From: UBA7803 sp036381275
GTDB taxonomy: Bacteria; Pseudomonadota; Gammaproteobacteria; Pseudomonadales; Azotimanducaceae
Direction of reading: 5' to 3'
Assembly (NCBI GenBank): GCA_036381275.1
Contig: DASVDC010000041.1
Coordinates: 1-64,000, forward strand
Length of the DNA stretch: 64,000 nucleotides
The position numbers were made by a program, and so were the translations under genes. The notes under the pieces are model-generated. The model was not told the origin of the DNA. It saw only the letters and a program-made list of their open reading frames with translations, and ran no database searches. Numbering within the stretch: the first letter of the stretch is position 1; each line of letters begins with the position of its first letter. Below are positions 61,788 through 64,000 of the stretch, piece after piece.

Positions 61788-63221
61788 CTACCGCCGGTAG
61801 TCGAGCGGCGGCTCGCGATCGCCGAGCAGCGCCCGGTACTCGAAGTCGGCGCCGCGCCGGTTCTCGAACTCGTCCCGGGCCGCCGCCCGCAGCGGCGCGT
61901 TCTCGAACAGATCGGCCCCGGTCATGGCCAGCAGCCGCGCCGCGAGCAGCATGCCCTTGGTGCCGATGCCGGTGCCGCCGGCTGCGACCGCCTGCCAGCT
62001 ATGGGCCGGGGTACCGGGGACCCAGGTCGCCGTCGTGAAGCCGACGGTGGGCACCATCCAGCTCACGTCGCCGACGTCGGTCGAGCCCGAATTCTGCCGG
62101 AATGCGAACGGCTGGATCTCGGCGGCGGACTCGAGCGGCGGCAGCTCGCCCGGCAGCGTCTCGCGGATCGCGCGGGCGAAGGCCAGCTCCTCCCGGTCGT
62201 ACTCGATGCCGCCGAGCCGCTCGAGGTTGTCGTGCACCACGCGGGCCAGCACGTCGTTCGGCAGCACCGGATAGTTGCCGTGCATCACCTCGTACTCCAT
62301 GCGGGTGCCGGTGCCGAGCGCCGCGGCCTCGGCCGCCTTCACCACCCGCTCGAACAGCTCGACCACCTGCTCGGCGTGCGGATGGCGCACGTAGTAGTAG
62401 ACCTGGGCGGTCTCCGGAACGATGTTCGGCGCATCGCCCCCCATCGTGATCACGTAGTGGATGCGCGACTCCTGCGGCACGTGCTCCCGCATCAGGTTGA
62501 CCATGAAGTTCATCGCCTCCACCGCGTCGAGCGCCGAACGCCCCCGTTCCGGTGCCGCCGCGGCGTGGGCGGCGGTGCCGTGGAACGTGAAGCGCCCGGA
62601 TTTGTTCGACGTGGTGCTGTAGGGCGAGGCGTCGTTGCGGTCGCTCGGGTGCCAGTGCAGCACCACGTCCACGTCGTCGAACAGCCCGGCACGGGTCATG
62701 TAGACCTTGCCGGAGCCGCCCTCCTCCGCCGGCGTGCCGTACAGGCGCACCGTCCCCGGCCGGCCGCTCTCGTCGAGCCAGCGGGCGAGCGCCACCGCCG
62801 CGGTGGCGGACGCGCCGCCGAACAGGTGGTGGCCGCAGGCGTGGCCGGCGGCCCCCGGCGTGAGCGGCTGCCGCTGCGGCACCGCCGCCTGCGACAGCCC
62901 CGGCAGCGCGTCGAACTCGGCGAGGATGCCGATCACCGGCTCTCCCCGTCCGCTGCTCGCGACGAACGCCGTGGGGATCCCGGCGACGCCGGCTTCCACC
63001 TCGAAGCCGCGCTCGCGCAGGAACGCCTGCAACGCCTCGCTGCTCTGTTGCTCCTGATAGCCCACCTCGGCGAGCCGCCAGATGTTCTGCGCGAGCGACT
63101 CTGCCGCGGCGGCCTCGGCCTCCACGTACCGCAGAACCTGTTCGTTGGCACCGGCCCACGGCGCCGCCGCCGCGAGCAGCAGAGCGCCCACGGTGCTGCT
63201 TATCCGACCTCGTACGATCAC
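61788..63221 (-). CDS. exported M20-family amidohydrolase (AbgB-like)
   Basis: Zinc amidohydrolase of 477 residues with signal peptide (VGALLLAAAAPWAGA). Metal-binding and catalytic motifs: GHACGHHLFGGASATAAVAL, TPAEEGGSGKVYM with the catalytic Glu, LHWHPSDRND, and HSWQAVAAGGTGIG at the end. Matches AbgB (p-aminobenzoyl-glutamate hydrolase subunit) and other M20D members. The AbgA partner is absent. Substrate unknown, probably an N-acyl amino acid or amidated compound in the periplasm. Confidence 0.92.
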   Translation of the reverse strand: MIVRGRISSTVGALLLAAAAPWAGANEQVLRYVEAEAAAAESLAQNIWRLAEVGYQEQQSSEALQAFLRERGFEVEAGVAGIPTAFVASSGRGEPVIGILAEFDALPGLSQAAVPQRQPLTPGAAGHACGHHLFGGASATAAVALARWLDESGRPGTVRLYGTPAEEGGSGKVYMTRAGLFDDVDVVLHWHPSDRNDASPYSTTSNKSGRFTFHGTAAHAAAAPERGRSALDAVEAMNFMVNLMREHVPQESRIHYVITMGGDAPNIVPETAQVYYYVRHPHAEQVVELFERVVKAAEAAALGTGTRMEYEVMHGNYPVLPNDVLARVVHDNLERLGGIEYDREELAFARAIRETLPGELPPLESAAEIQPFAFRQNSGSTDVGDVSWMVPTVGFTTATWVPGTPAHSWQAVAAGGTGIGTKGMLLAARLLAMTGADLFENAPLRAAARDEFENRRGADFEYRALLGDREPPLDYRR

Positions 63222-63368
63222 CTTGTCGACATCCCCCTGAAGACCGCGTCAGTCGAACTGTGCCGGGGTTGCCGCGCGAGCGCAAATCGCGGCGCGGGCG
63301 AGCGTCGCGGAAGTGGCGCGGCCCTCCGCCGTTCACTACAGTGCGCTCGCCGAGTGGCGGAGAGCTGC

Positions 63369-64000
63369 GATGCTGACGAGCTACGTGCAGGAGCGTGGCC
63401 GGCTCAAGCCGGTGGCCGGAGAGATCGGGCCTCCGGTGGCGGAACGGGCGTTGTGGATCGACCTGGTCGATCCCACGGACGAGGAGCGCTCGATGATCGC
63501 GGCGCTGTTCCAGCGTCAGCTCCCGGACGCCGAGGACGTCGAAGAAATCGAGGCCACCGCCCGGGCGTTCGTCGACGAAGACGGGGTGCACGTGACCTCG
63601 CTGTTCCTGCACACCGTCGACGGGCTGCCGCGCAATTCGTCGGTGGCGTTCACAGTCAGCTCCCGCCGGATGGTGACGCTCAGGGAACGGGAGATTCCGG
63701 CCTTTCGCCTGCTGCGCATGCGCTTCCGGCAGGACCCGGAGGCGCCTCAGTCGCCGATGGATCTGATGCTGAGCCTGTTCGAGATCAAGATCGACGATCT
63801 CGCCGACAACATCGAAGGCGTCTATCAGGGGCTGGAATCGGTCAGCGCCGGCGTGCTGGAAGAGAGCGACGCCGACCTGGGCGATGCGCTCGATGCCCTC
63901 GCGAAGCACGAGGACACCAACGGCAAGGTGCGCCTGTGCCTGATGGACACGCAGCGGGCGCTGCGCTTCGTGCTCCGGCACGGACACCTCTCGCCGGTGC
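63369..64000 (+). CDS. corA: CorA-family Mg2+ transporter, N-terminal part (cut by window end)
   Basis: Incomplete frame of about 210 codons running off the window. MLTSYVQERGRLKPVAGEIG opens it, then LWIDLVDPTDEERSMIAALF, EDVEEIEATARAFVDEDGVH and FTVSSRRMVTLREREIPAF, matching the CorA cytoplasmic funnel. MDLMLSLFEIKIDDLADNIE begins the long helix. The membrane GMN motif would lie past the end. GGAGAG precedes the ATG. Confidence 0.9.

Overview
This 64 kb window is chromosomal, very GC-rich and densely coded on both strands, with short intergenic gaps. I see no rRNA, tRNA, CRISPR array, phage module or plasmid functions. A TonB-dependent receptor, CysZ, DgkA, Lon, MarC and a lipoprotein-rich envelope mark a Gram-negative proteobacterium. 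The gene mix is paired acyl-CoA dehydrogenases, family III CoA-transferases, luciferase-like flavin enzymes, many SDRs, an acyl-CoA synthetase and ACAD10-type phosphotransferases. Together with REP repeats and a RAYT-type transposase, this suggests a high-GC gammaproteobacterium with a large lipid, steroid or terpenoid catabolic repertoire. I cannot place it more exactly.

Layout. 0.1-1 kb: a RAYT-like transposase with a single REP beside it. 1-5.3 kb: an acyl-CoA dehydrogenase pair and a membrane sulfatase/LtaS-like protein. 5.5-18 kb: a catabolic region with DUF2889, SDRs, a thiolase-like protein, LLM oxidoreductases, a CoA-transferase pair, an HCCA-isomerase-like protein, a TetR regulator, glutathione peroxidase and enoyl-CoA hydratase. 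17.8-21.6 kb: a tightly packed plus-strand run (SnoaL-like, HAD, beta-lactamase-like, CDF transporter, DgkA). 21.7-24.3 kb: a TonB receptor with a cobalamin-riboswitch-like leader. 24.4-26.8 kb: a GST remnant, an HxlR regulator with tandem operators, an AhpD-like/PNPOx-like pair and MarC. 27-35 kb: hydrolase, two MFS transporters, methyltransferase, bactofilin, phosphotransferase and acyl-CoA synthetase. 35-40 kb: a MerR-type regulator, a candidate small RNA, and a lipoprotein subtilase with a PrcB-like lipoprotein. 40-50 kb: phosphotransferase, MORN/Sel1 lipoprotein, aminotransferase, CysZ, a redoxin-cytochrome-copper enzyme, NUDIX/LLM pair and radical SAM protein. 50-58 kb: housekeeping nucleotide enzymes, the second acyl-CoA dehydrogenase pair, Lon, and a YafY-type regulator. 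58-64 kb: a nuclease-like protein, TDT transporter, AlkA-like glycosylase, M20 hydrolase and the start of CorA.

How it works together. The catabolic genes supply activation (acyl-CoA synthetase, two-subunit CoA-transferase), dehydrogenation (two large-plus-small acyl-CoA dehydrogenase pairs), hydration/isomerisation, SDR dehydrogenation and a thiolase-like lyase. That is a beta-oxidation-style toolkit for bulky substrates. Control is local: TetR, HxlR, MerR and YafY regulators each sit beside clear palindromic or repeated sites.

Most notable: (1) a family of paired, inverted REP elements at about eleven loci with a candidate RAYT in the same window; (2) a candidate sRNA with sigma70-type promoter, C-rich anti-Shine-Dalgarno stretches and intrinsic terminator, whose promoter carries the same TGTAC motif as the neighbouring MerR gene; (3) two perfect hairpins inserted in frame in an acyl-CoA dehydrogenase gene; (4) a subtilase/PrcB lipoprotein pair resembling the Treponema dentilisin system. 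Functions are inferred from motifs read by eye; no database search was possible.
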